The position numbers and the translations under genes were made by a program. This document shows, piece after piece, positions 50,188 through 60,806 of a stretch of DNA of 64,000 nucleotides. The stretch is from Apostichopus japonicus. Its lineage: Eukaryota; Echinodermata; Holothuroidea; Aspidochirotida; Stichopodidae. Positions within the stretch are counted from its first letter, which is position 1, and each line of letters starts with the position of its first letter. Under the pieces are notes generated by a model. That model saw only the letters and a program-made list of their open reading frames with translations. It was not told the origin of the DNA and did no database searches. Location: contig NC_092562.1 of the NCBI RefSeq assembly GCF_037975245.1, forward strand, positions 19,252,054-19,316,053, read 5' to 3'.

Positions 50188-50400
50188 GTTTGTTGTAGTC
50201 TGTTTGTTATATCGTTTTATGTATTAACTTTTGTATGTGTAGATGTATTTTATATGATATCCTATCATCTTAACATTTTCCCCCCTATTATATCAGTTAT
50301 TCTTGGACTGTTGGTTGCAGTCTGTTTGTTGTATCGTTTTATGTCTTAACTTTTGTATGTGTAAATGTATTTGATATGATATCCTATCATCTTAAAAAAT
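50188..50400. repeat. Two-copy tandem duplication (~120 bp)
   Basis: GTCTGTTTGTT(A/G)TATCGTTTTATG, CTTTTGTATGTGTA and GATATCCTATCATCTTAA occur in both copies, with a few substitutions. Confidence 0.85.
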
Positions 50401-50460
50401 AACCTTTTATATTAGTTCTTTTTCTTGTTGAGGTATTATATGACTCCTCTCTATAAATTT

Positions 50461-50780
50461 TATATGTATACTGGAAGGAAATAAAAAGAAGGAACATCAT
50501 ACTATAGTAAAAATTTGGAAACACTTGATAAATGGCACAGTTGTTTCCTTCTTTAAATCTAAGGATTCACACGAGGTTGCGTTGGATATTATTAATGGCC
50601 ATGTGAGCGTAAGATTTTTTTTATATGTATACTGGAAGGAAATAGAAAAAGGAGCAACATACTATCGTACAACTTGGAAACACTTAAACAATGATACAGT
50701 TGTTTCCTTCTTTAAAGCTGACGATTCACACGAGGTTGGGTTGGATATTATGAATGTGCCTGTAATCTTAAAAAAAATGT
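50461..50780 (+). repeat. Two-copy tandem duplication (~160 bp) that keeps one open frame
   Basis: TATGTATACTGGAAGGAAAT begins each copy; TTGTTTCCTTCTTTAAA and GATTCACACGAGGTTG recur 159 bp apart. A reading frame (50525-50794) crosses both copies, giving TVVSFFKSKDSHEVALDI and TVVSFFKADDSHEVGLDI. The protein is unrecognised. Confidence 0.8.
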
Positions 50781-51987
50781 CACATTCCGTTTAAGCGGAG
50801 CGTATAGTGAAAACACTTCCAAAACTTTTGAAGGCTACTTAGAAACTATTGTCAGAGACATTTCACGTAATACACTCACTTGAAAATGAAGAATTGCACA
50901 CAATTTTCCGTATTCTGTGTGCTTCATTAGAATTCCGACTTAACAGATACGCCACTGGAACTATTATTTTTGCAACTGCATGCGTTCACATTTCATAATA
51001 TCCCTTGTCTATTTCATACATTGTAGAAAATGGTGGAGGTTCTTTTAAAATAAATAGGACCAATACATCACCCCCTTTCAGTAGCCGGCTCTTCTTGACC
51101 TGCCTACCTCAACATCCCTGTATACCCGACACCATCCATGTCACCCACGAAAAACATACTAAAACACTTACATCCGCCCACAACCCATACAAATTCCTTG
51201 TCTATTGTATAAATTGCAACAAAAAGTGAGCGTTTTTTTTTAAATTAATAAGACCAATGTACCACCCCTTCGATTATTTTCTTCTTACGTAATGTGATTC
51301 CACCTACCCCCTCCCCTCTTCCCCATGTGACAGTGAACATTTAAGGTGTACCAAATGGCTACTACACAAACGTGACGGATACTAGTCTGTGACAGGACGA
51401 AACTTCAAAATTTAGTTCTAGCATATAGTGACGAATGTGCGACGAATATCTCAAATTAACTGAAAATGACATGATGTTACGACGAATATGTTTACACTAA
51501 AATTACTACTTTTTAAGAATTTATTCGATCAGCAACAAATATGACAACTCAAAATCTTTTTGTTATATTTAAAATATTGACAACTTTCGGTACAAAAGAT
51601 CCTTTTTCAATTACGCTATACTAAAGTCAAAATGTGAAAATCTTTAGAGCGCATTTTCTCAAAACTCACATTTTGAACATTCGTCACTTCGCCAGAACGG
51701 GGACGATATAACAACCAACGTAGGACGGGGGGATCATTGAAAAAGTTTTGCATTTGATTTCTCTACATATGAAATTATTTTGCTCGTTTGCACAGTCTAC
51801 TCAATATCAGACCTTTGTTTTAATAGCCACTATTCATTTATCTCTACCAACCAATATTGCAGTGGATAAAAAGATTGGTTTGTTTTACAAAGTATAAGTA
51901 GTCCAAACCTTGTGCCAGAAATTGTTATCTTACTCTTCTGATTAAATTACATTATACTCCTATAATATTATGGATAGGGAGATAGAA

Positions 51988-52060
51988 GAAGGCGTGGTAG
52001 GGTAGGGGTTGGGTAGGGGTGGGTAGGGGCGGGTAGGGTAGGGGCAGGGTAGGGGTGTTT
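51988..52060 (+). repeat. GGGTAGG-type G-rich tract
   Basis: More than ten runs of three or four G, separated by TA, TT, T or C, over about 70 bp. It could form G-quadruplexes and directly borders block X copy B. Confidence 0.85.
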
Positions 52061-53895
52061 TATTTGATGGTAGATTCCGCAATCGCTCATGAATTACCCA
52101 GTCTATTTCTAAAGACATCAATTTTTTGCTCTTAAAAGGGAGGAGGGTAGGGAGGGCAGTAGGGTTGAGGGGGTTGAAACTTGAAAGTCCTAGTGTTTTA
52201 GGTACATTACAAATCAATAGTTCAATAGTTGTTTTGGGTACATAAGTTCATTATCAGGGCTTGCGGGGAAAAGTCCCATTCCTCATTTTGTGAAGATTAA
52301 AAATCAGTTGAATTATGACATTTTAAGTGGTAGAGAACCTGAATTTCTTTCCTGAGCTATTTCTTGTATCAGAGGGAATTCGATAGGTTTATGCAAAGGC
52401 CGTGCAAGTATTGCAGACGCTGATAAATTGTCATTGGATGTCCTCAATCACTGATACAGGATTCAGCTATTTAGAGACATCTCTTTCTTTCCACACATTA
52501 TTTCTCAAAACTTCAGATAATCAATTTATATGATATTCTGTTGAAAATTTGAATCGGTTTGTATATTAGAGAAATCTTTGTACCGATGAAATTAAACCTG
52601 TACAGTATGCTAAGTTTTCTTGTTAAGCTGAAAGTTGGCATTAGGTCGGTATCTTTGTGCCATTCATGCCAATTCTGTAATATTCTCTCCCATTCTGTTT
52701 TTTATCCCTGTTACATTCAGAAATTGAGCAAGTTCCAAACCTTTGTGTTTGTTGGAAAGTTTTTATTTTTTGACCCTTGATTAGTAATCTGTACTGTGCA
52801 TCTTGTGAGGCGGCATATTCTATAGTTACTGTGGGATGCTTGAAAACGTCAGATACGTACAGACGGACTTGAAGTACTCAAGTCTGTATTCGTATTCGAG
52901 TCCATACTCAGGTACATTTTGCCATACTTGAACTCACGACGTTGCACTAGTACTCAGGAGTTTGTACTCGTACTCATACTGTAGACTTTGTACTCTCACT
53001 ATCGGCCTGCTTACAGAAAATCAGTATTTGATCGAGGTTCCGCAGACATTTCTCCCTGTATTTTATAGACCAATCCAAAGAAGAAATCAGTGTTTCAGTC
53101 TTCATGGGGATATTTGTTTTGAAAAATTTCAATCAATTTAAGATGCGCTTTGCAAAAGCGTGGGACAAATAGAATTATCCATTGAATATATTTTCAAATA
53201 TATAGGGGTATGAATATTCAGTATTCAAATATAAGCAATACTGTGATTAATTCACTTACTTTAATACTCTGGCTTGATTTAAGGCTAATTATCAAAACAG
53301 TCTATCTAAGTTTCACAAATATTTTCATGGGCTCTTTAGTTTGTTTGTTGTTGTTTTTTATTTTTTTATTTTTTTATAAATTCATATCTTATATATCTCA
53401 CTTGCATATAACATATGTGTTGTTCTGTTTGCTCCACAGAGCAACCATTGCCTAGCAACGTTACCTAAAGTGTCTCATTCTGAATTAAAAACGGAGAAAA
53501 TTTCAAGTTTCCTCAGCTTGTTTCTATCTCTTCTTCTTTCCTCTATTTTGCTGTTGATATTTGTCAGTTATTTAGGATTAATTCTAAAGGAATTATTGTT
53601 ATTGCCAATATGTTTAGAATATCACATTTTTTCGACCATTTATGAAAGTGTGTATGATGAGATGGATCCACAATTTCATCTTCTTGTCTTCTGTCGTTTT
53701 CTTTATCTTCTTCGAGTGTGAGCAGTGAAATTGTTGGTAGAATTCATATGATTGTACATTTTGTACCTAAGATTACTTTTTTTATTATTACATTATTACC
53801 ATTAGGTAACATATAAACAGATATATCATACTTTTGGTTACAAGTTTTGAGAAACATGTAAAAACAGTTAAAATGGAAAATTGGCTCTTGTGATT
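52060..53895. repeat. Block X, copy B (paired with 4100-6060)
   Basis: Same order and orientation as copy A, with substitutions and short indels. The similarity ends abruptly near 53890-53905, where Ty3/Gypsy sequence begins; copy A at the equivalent point runs into a pyrimidine tract. Confidence 0.85.
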
Positions 53896-53923
53896 TTCTT
53901 GCTTTCGAGACAACCGAAACGTT

Positions 53924-55176
53924 TTGAGATCTGGTCTGAACGACGGACGACTAGTATCTTCTCCAAGCAACCCGTTCCGAGAACACGAACGATATGAAGA
54001 CGAAAACTACCGGGAATCAGAGAATCCGTTTCAACTAGAGGTCTGGGACTTAGGGTTGGAACTCATGTTCCGTTCACGTCCCGGGATGGAAAATATGACA
54101 GCTTTCGCCAGCATCCACCGGCAGCCAATGTTTCGGTTGGAACTGCTGGTATTCGGCCAGGGGTTTACGATGGAAGTGGCTCATGGGAAGACTATCGGGC
54201 GCAATTCAAGATAATTGCTGAGTTACATGCGTGTAATGATGTAATGGCAATGTGCCTAGCCGCTAGTCTCAAGGGGAAAGCACAGGCTGTCCTTGCGGAC
54301 TTGGACCCAGAGTACCGAAGGAAGTTTTCTGCGCTTGTAGAGGCTCTTTCTAGGAGGTTTAGTCCTTCTCACCAGACAGAGGTGTTCCGGATCCAGCTCA
54401 AGCACTTGTCTCGAAAGCGAGATGAATCGTTGCCAGAATTGGCCCAGGAGGTTCGTAGATTGGCAAGACAAGCCTACCCCACGGCGACATCGCAGCAGCT
54501 GTTATCAAAGGACCATTTCATTGACGCCCTTGATGATACCGATCTTAGGTTAGGAGTGTATCAGATGCGATCTAATACCATGGATGAAGCATTGCAGGCT
54601 GCTTTGGAGGTAGAAGCTTTTCGGACGGCGGAGAAGCAAAGGAACTTTCCCGCCAGGAAGGTAGTCAGGGCCGTCGAGGCTATGCCTAGCTCTGAGAAGG
54701 TGAAGCACACCCTGGAGGACAACGAAACAGCCAAGGCGATATCAGATGCATTGAGGCAACACCAGGACGTCCTGGCCGACCTACGAGATGGGCTAACAGT
54801 ACTTAAAGACGAAGTACAAAATCTGAAGGAACCGAGAAAGACCCAGGAACATGGAGTCGGCGTTAATCGTGGCTACCAGGGCAGGAATGATGGGAGGCCC
54901 TCTTTTACGGAAGACGGGACCCCGATTTGCTTCAAGTGTAGGGAGCCAGGACATTTTAAGAGAGACTGCCGGCAACTGAAAAGAGAGTGGGTGGATAGCA
55001 GAGCCAAACAGAGAATCAGGAGGGAAACTCGAATCTGTCGAGATCGGGGGTCGGAACTCGACAATAGGAAATGGGCCCATTTGTATAGCCGTGCTGAACG
55101 GAATACCCGGACTTGCAAAGAGCGGGATATACCTGAGGGCAAAACTTGGAGGAAAAGACGTGTCAGGCTTAGTTGA
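53924..55176 (+). pseudogene. Ty3/Gypsy Gag, frameshifted
   Basis: An ATG at 53924 opens a polar N-terminal part; near 54030 the sequence continues in another frame. That frame has a capsid-like helical domain at about 54145-54630 and a CCHC zinc knuckle (C-x2-C-x4-H-x4-C) at 54928-54969, which binds nucleic acid in Gag proteins. A Lys/Arg/Glu-rich linker with a coiled stretch lies between. The C-terminal basic tail overlaps the protease frame by 86 bp. Confidence 0.85.
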
Positions 55177-55645
55177 CACCGGTGCTAACATCTCACTTAT
55201 ACATGCGGGTATATTTTTTGGACTTTCATGCGAGAATAGGCCTCGACTGAAACATGAGGGTTCGTACATGATACTTGCTGATGGAAAGAGTGTACCATTA
55301 CTAGGAATGTTCGAGATGGATATCGAGATCGGTGGTAAGAAAAGGGGACACACTTTCTGGGCTGCAGACTTGGGTCCGGATTGTACACTAGGGTTGGATT
55401 TCCTGAGACAGCACGACTGCATTAAATATGCACGGAAGGGCCAGGTTGTGATTGGAGACGACGTCAAGCTCATTGCAGAACCACCGACAACAGTAACCAA
55501 ACTTCCAGAGAAAGGTACCAAACCTGCAGAGGAAGAACTATCTTGTCGAGTCGTGGCAGAGACGACAATTCTGCCGGCTCAATCAGAGTCCATGCTGACC
55601 GGAAGGGTTAAGGACTCGCAAGGGATGTGCACGGAAGGAATCAGC
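55091..55645 (+). pseudogene. Ty3/Gypsy aspartic protease
   Basis: The catalytic DTGA motif (55175-55186, context LVDTGANISLI) and a downstream LGLDFL motif identify a retropepsin-type protease that would cut the polyprotein. Its frame is shifted relative to Gag across the overlap. After about 55645 the recognisable sequence moves to a third frame. Confidence 0.85.
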
Positions 55646-55649
55646 ATGC

Positions 55650-56944
55650 ATGACTCCATCAGGTTCCCTTTTCGGGAAGAAAGGGGTTTTAGCTGCTCGC
55701 TGTGCTGTGGAATCAAAGCAGGAGGCTTTCCCTGTGAGGCTTGTCAATTTGAGTGACTGCCCTGTTACGGTGTACCGGGATACAACAGTTGGCGTATGTG
55801 AAGAGGTGGAAGAGGTTTCTTCCGGGAATAGTGCCGGCGAAGGTACCGAGGATCTTCATACGGGGACAGAATTAGTCCCATAACACCTAAAGGAGTTGTT
55901 TGGTGCATGTACGGAGCAGCTTGAGGATGCTCAGAAGGATGAGGTCAAGAAGCTGTTGCACAGGTGGCAGGGTGCATTTGCCAAGGGTGCAGGAGACCTC
56001 GGGAGGACAAGTATTGACAAGCACAAGATAAATACGGGAGAACATCCTCCTATTAGACAACCAGCGAGGAGGCTACCGATCCACAAACAAGAGGAGGCAA
56101 CCAAAGAAATCAAGGATATGTTGTTGCATGACATCATCGAACCTTCGTGCAGTCCCTGGTCGTCCCCTATTGTACTAGTGAAGAAAAAGGATGGGAGTTT
56201 GAGATTCTGCCCGGACTACCGCAAAGTAAACGACGTGACGGTAAAGGATTCATACCCACTTCCCAGAATTGATGACACACTAGACCAGCTCAGCGGTGCG
56301 GCGTGGTTTTCCACTTTGGACTTAGCCAGTGGATATTGGCAAATCGAGATGGATCCACGGGTTTGGGCTAAGACAGCTTTTGTCACCCACGAAGGACTCT
56401 TCCAGTTTCGAGTGATGCCGTTTGGGCTTTGAAATGCCCCTGCGACATTCGAACGCCTCATGGATCAGGTCCTTGGAGGGCTCAAGTGGGAAAGTTGTCT
56501 GGTCTACCTTGATGACGTAATAGTGCACGGGCGAACATTTGAAGAGCAACTTCACCGTCTAGAAGAGGTTGTGCGGAGGCTGAGTCAAGCAGGTCTTAAG
56601 CTGTCGCCAAAGAAATGCCAACTGTTCCGGCGACATGTAACATTTCTTGGGCATGTCGTTAGCTCCGAGGGAATACAAACCGACCCCTCGAAGATCAGGG
56701 CGGTATCCGAATGGCCTCGTCTTAACAACGTTCGAGAAGTCCGTAGTTTCATTGGTCTCTGTAGTTACTACAGACGTTTCATCCAAGGATTCAGTTCTGT
56801 TGCTAAGCTGTTATACAGACTGACAGAATCGGGAAGGGACTTCCGATGGAACGATGATTGTGAGAGGTCCTTTTGTGAGCTTAAGAAACGACTTAAGGTA
56901 TCTCCGAGTTATCCTTCAGTTATCCTACGAGGAATGACCCCTTC
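55650..56944 (+). pseudogene. Ty3/Gypsy reverse transcriptase with two stops
   Basis: One frame holds the linker to the protease, a TAA at 55881, then the fingers (SPIVLVKKKDG, FCPDYRKVN), the first catalytic Asp block (LDLASGYWQ), MPFGL, a TGA at 56430 in place of the Cys or Asn codon usual after MPFGL, and the YLDDV catalytic motif (56505-56519) followed by FLGHVVS and the thumb (FIGLCSYYRRFI). The polymerase would copy element RNA into DNA. The two nonsense codons and later frameshift make it inactive. Confidence 0.9.
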
Positions 56945-57300
56945 ATTCTCGACACTGATGCGAGCAATCACGGGGTAGGAGCAGTACTCTCACAAAAGCA
57001 AAATGGAGAAGAGAAGGTGATTGGTTACTATAGCAGAACGTTGACAAAACCGGAGAGACGATACTGCGTCACCAGGAAGGAACGTTTGGCCATTGTAGCA
57101 GGGGTCAAATGGTTTACCACTACTTGTACGGGAGGAAGTTCCTTGTCAGGACGGATCATGGTGCCCTCCGGTGGTTGTTTAATTTTCGCAACCCAGAGGG
57201 GCAGATAGCCCGCTGGTTAGAGACACTCGGGGCTTACGATTTCTCCATAGAACACAGATCTGGAAGAATCCACAGCAACGCCGACAGCTTGTCCCGTCGA
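56945..57300 (+). pseudogene. Ty3/Gypsy RNase H, frameshifted
   Basis: The DTDAS motif at about 56951 and the VIGYYSRTL and YCVTRKERLAIV motifs are in one frame; from about 57110 YLYGRKFLVRTDHGALRWL and the closing ADSLSR motif are in another. A frameshift at each side separates the domain from its neighbours. Confidence 0.85.
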
Positions 57301-59048
57301 CCTTGTGAAGGCTGTAGGCATTGCGAACGAGAAGAAGAACACGATATGGAAAGGGCCGCAAAATCATTCCAGAAAGGTGGGGCAGATGAGGAAGTTGCGA
57401 CCATGACATGTTACACCGTCACCAACGGAGACAATGAGAATGCAACCCCATTTTCTTCTGGGGAATGTTTGGTCATCGGGAGATCCCTCGAAGAACTGAG
57501 AAGATTACAGGAAGCGGATCCAGATATTCGCCCTCTCTTGGAGGCCAAAGCGTTGAGTAAACGACCACCGTGGGAAACCATGTTAGGGGGCAGCCGAACT
57601 CTGCATAATTACTGGTCACAGTGGGATAGTCTAATCCTGGAGAATAGATTGCTTTACCGAAGGTTCGAGTCTCCCCTTGGTGATAAGGTATCCTTACAGC
57701 TTGTAGTTCCGGAGCAACTCAAACGGGAATTGTGGGACGCCGCCCATTTCCACCCTCTTTCTGGACACATGACGGTAAAGAAAACGATCGGAAGAATTAA
57801 GGAGAAAGCGTATTGCAGTGGTGTTGCACGGGATGTAGAGAAATGGTGCAAAAAATGTAAAATTTGCATTACCAAACGAGGATCACGCAACAAGGGAAAA
57901 TCCAAGTTGAGGCAGTACCTTTCAGGTGAGCCCTTACAGAGGGTTGCTCTAGACATACTTGGTCCTTTACCGCTAACACCGAGAGGCAATAAGTACATCT
58001 TAGTCATTGGGGACTGTTTCTCAAAATGGACGGAAGCCATACCAATCCCTAACCAAGAGTCCACCACAATAGCGAAGGCTTTAGTGGAACTGTTTATTTG
58101 CAAATTCGGTATACCTGACGAACTCCACTCTGACCAAGGGAGACAATTTGAAGCAGAAGTATTCCAACAGATGTGTGGATTACTTCAGATCCGGAAAACA
58201 AAGACCACTGCATACCACCCACAGTCAGACGGGATGATTGAACGCTTCAACCGTACTCTTGAAAGCATGTTATCCGCAGTGGTCTCCTCGAGTCAGAAGG
58301 ACTGGGACACTTGGCTACCCTATCTTTCCATTGCCTATAACACCGCTATCCATGAATCCACTGGCTTCTCCCCGGCAGAGATTATGTATGGGAGAATATT
58401 GAGAACCCCTGTGGACGTTCTTGTGCCGTCCGAGTATCAAAGAAAAGAAAAGTCTTATCCCGCCTATATCGAATGCTGGAGGAGAAGATTAGAGGGACAC
58501 ATAAACAAGTTCGAGAACGACTGAAACTTGCGGCGAACAGGCAGTCATCAAGGGTTGATCGCAAAGCGTCCGATCAGACTTGCAACAAGGGAGATCTAAT
58601 TTTGCTATACACACCCGCTGTTAAGAAGGGGTCAACCTCGAAGTTCCACCGACCATGGCAGGGCCCAGGCATTGTCCTAATAAGGATTAACGATGCGTTA
58701 TTCAGGGTGACTATGGGTCCACATAAAAAGCCAAAGCTAGTGCACTACAATCGACTGCGTAAATATGTGGGAGACGTACCATCATGGGTTAAGCCATTCC
58801 TTGCATCTTACAGAACGCCGCAACAAGATGACCTAGGTGTGAAAAAGGTTGATTCAACCCCCATTACAAGGAATGAAGAACCAGGTACCCGCGAGTATGT
58901 AAGAAACGATGGTTCCAAGAGGCGTATAGGAAAGTCCCCGGAAAAAGGCATCGACGAAAAGAATGGAGAGAGCCGTGAACCAAGGTTACGAAATTCCAGA
59001 CGCCCTAGAAGAAAGCGCAGGGAACCACAGAGATACGGCTTCACTTAG
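57301..59048 (+). pseudogene. Ty3/Gypsy integrase, frameshifted near its C-terminus
   Basis: A long open frame to 58524 carries the HHCC zinc-binding domain (HFHPLSGH ... CKKCKIC) and the D,D-35-E catalytic core (LDILGPLP, HSDQGRQFE, and ERFNRTLES). A different frame from about 58473 to the TAG at 59046 holds the C-terminal GDLILLY and RPWQGPG motifs followed by a basic tail. The linker and core are the best-preserved part of the element. Confidence 0.9.
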
Positions 59049-59236
59049 ATAATGAGAAATCACATTGTTAACTTGTAAATAAAGGGAAGTGAACTCACGA
59101 ACAATCATGGTGTTTTTGTTTTGTATGTGTGAAACCGAAATCGATGTGCTTTCTGTCCTCTTCATGTTTACTATTTTTTTTTATCGTGCTCTTAAATCTG
59201 ATGCTCAGACGCTCTTTGTTTTCTCTTCCATTTTAG

Positions 59237-59450
59237 AAAAATTAGTGGAGGCAAACCTTTATTTCACGTAGAATATAAGTGTGGAGAGTGCGCTAGACGA
59301 TTCGAAGACGAGACTGCTACGAGACTATGCCGAGTCGGAACATGAGCGGACGATGTTTGAGTGCAAGTGCTGTCACGAGTTCCGGTCTCCTAGGAAGGCC
59401 GATACTCTAAAACACGAGCAGAGGTGTGGAGGAAGGCAGGGGGGGGGGAC
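59237..59450 (+). pseudogene. Zinc-finger-like exon relic
   Basis: After TTCCATTTTAG, one frame contains KPLFHVEYKCGECARRFEDE and runs into a stop; an overlapping frame contains ESEHERTMFECKCC and FRSPRKADTLKHEQRC. Together these resemble two successive C2H2/C2HC-type fingers broken by a frameshift. A poly-G run at 59441 follows. It lies between the Gypsy element and the SINE pair and could be a host exon fragment or part of another element. Confidence 0.35.
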
Positions 59451-59821
59451 GAGCGGAAGAGCGACATCAAAACCACCAAACATCAATCAAGGGACACCAA
59501 ACGTAAATCGGATGATGGGAGGAAAAGTTTTTTCACTGTTCTTGATTTTCCAACTCATTACGATTTTCATTTATATATATTCATTTTCCTTTGTCGTTTA
59601 CCTCTATTGCATTAACATAAAGTCTGTTCAAAGTATCTCTTTCGAGATCCGGCTTTAGGAATCACAAATGATTTCGAGTTGGTTAGCCTCATGTTTGATC
59701 TCTAGAGTAAGGCAAAATATGTCACCAAAAACAGAACTATTATTGTTCGATACAGGTGACAAACGCCTACAGTGGAATTACGACCTTCCTTACCGGTTTC
59801 GAACCTCTGGACATACAATCA

Positions 59822-59893
59822 GCGTCCATAGCCTAGTGGTTAGGGTGTCCGCGTACAGAGCTGAAGGCCCGTGGTTCGAATCCCGGAGGAGGC
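59822..59893 (+). repeat. tRNA-derived SINE head, copy 1
   Basis: A 72-nt tRNA-like segment with an A box (TAGCCTAGTGG) and an exact B box (GGTTCGAATCC). The acceptor stem pairs 5 of 7 and the T stem has two mismatches; the loop gives an ACA anticodon, atypical for a working tRNA. It is better read as an internal RNA polymerase III promoter of a SINE. Confidence 0.7.
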
Positions 59894-60195
59894 TGAAAGT
59901 TTTTAGTCACTGTTCTTGATTTTCCAACTCATTACGATTTTCATTGATATATATTCATTTGCCTTTGTCGTTTACCTCCATTGCATTAACATAAAGTCTG
60001 TTCAAAGTATCTCTTTCGAGATCCGGCTTTAGGAATCACAAATGATTTCGAGTTGGTTAGCATCATGTTTGATCTCTAGAGTAAGGCAAAATATGTCACC
60101 AAAAACAGAACTATTATTGTTCGATACAGGTGACAAACGCCTACAGTGGAATTACGACCTTCCTTACCGGTTTCGAACCTCTGGACATACAATCA

Positions 60196-60267
60196 GCGTC
60201 CATAGCCTAGTGGGTAGGGTGCGCGCGTACAGAGCTGAAGGCCCGTGGTTCGAATCCCGGTGGAGGC
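60196..60267 (+). repeat. tRNA-derived SINE head, copy 2
   Basis: Same structure as copy 1 with the same A and B box sequences (GGG in the D loop). The acceptor stem pairs 6 of 7, but the anticodon stem is worse and the T stem keeps two mismatches, so it is not a functional tRNA. Confidence 0.7.
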
Positions 60268-60314
60268 TAAAAGTTTTTTTACTGTTCTTGATTTTCCAAC
60301 TAATTACGATTTTC

Positions 60315-60317
<3 letters not shown>

Positions 60318-60357
<40 letters not shown>
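60318..60357. repeat. (TA)n microsatellite at the left edge of TRIM copy B
   Basis: About 40 bp of TA dinucleotides. A shorter (TA)n at 9113-9129 marks the same edge of copy A. Confidence 0.95.
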
Positions 60358-60358
<1 letters not shown>

Positions 60359-60806
60359 TCATACATATCATCATATTGCCATTAGAAGCTATTTTAGATG
60401 GAGGAACATTATAAAGAAAGAGTTGAAATCCAGAAATTATCTGTAATAATATATATCACATTGTATCACGAAGCCAAGGAATACTACGCCAACCTTGTCT
60501 AGAAAATGTGTTAGGCTGTTGTAAAAGTATATTTTCATAATGAATGGACATACTGATATTAACATAAATTAATCCCTATATAGGAAGACAGTCTTTGTAA
60601 TGGATATATCAAGATATGAAGAACTTAGTAGAAATTAATTATTGCCAATTATTAATGCATTAACGATAACTCTTAGAAATTAGGATTGTTATATTTTCCT
60701 ATGTGTGTAAAACTTCAGTCAAGCAAATACAGCAACGATAACAACCAAATCTGTGTCTCGTAACTCGCGATATCATTTTGTTTCAATATGTATTTTCTAT
60801 AAAGCG

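Larger units (their letters stand above)
50022..52059. other. Non-coding stretch with local duplications
   Basis: No gene recognised. It includes two small tandem duplications (50188-50400 and 50461-50780), GACGAAT-rich sequence at 51430-51700 and a G-rich tract at 51990-52060. Confidence 0.4.
53896..59090 (+). mobile_element. Ty3/Gypsy retrotransposon, dead and without visible LTRs
   Basis: Gag, protease, reverse transcriptase, RNase H and integrase follow in Ty3/Gypsy order. Reading frame changes at about 54030, 55090-55176, 55645, 56945, 57110 and 58500, and in-frame stops lie at 55881 and 56430, so no functional polyprotein can be made; only the Gag/protease shift might be natural. Block X abuts the left side within about 30 bp of the Gag ATG, leaving no room for a 5' LTR or primer-binding site. 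After the integrase stop there is AATAAA at 59078 and a purine run, but no sequence matching the left flank. GC content is clearly higher than in the surrounding DNA. Confidence 0.92.
59533..60317 (+). repeat. Tandemly duplicated tRNA-headed repeat (SINE-like), ~374-bp units
   Basis: Two full units (59533-59906 and 59907-60280) plus the first 40 bp of a third, recognised by ACTGTTCTTGATTTTCCAAC at 59535, 59909 and 60281. Each unit carries a tRNA-like segment near its end. The units differ at few positions, so the duplication is young. Open frames across them are shared only because the repeat is shared. Confidence 0.9.

Noticed and set aside
53896-59090. Frame changes as programmed frameshifting in a live Gypsy element
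   Set aside because: At least five frame changes plus two nonsense codons, one directly in the reverse transcriptase, cannot all be programmed.
59822-60267. Two functional tRNA genes
   Set aside because: A and B boxes are good, but acceptor, anticodon and T stems have mismatches and the anticodon would be ACA; they are embedded in a repeated unit.
59668-60446. Two open frames with nearly identical proteins (MISSWLASCLISRVRQ...)
   Set aside because: They lie across the duplicated tRNA-headed repeat; the SVHSLV-RV-AYRAEGPWFES part is the translation of the tRNA-like head, a frequent mis-annotation.
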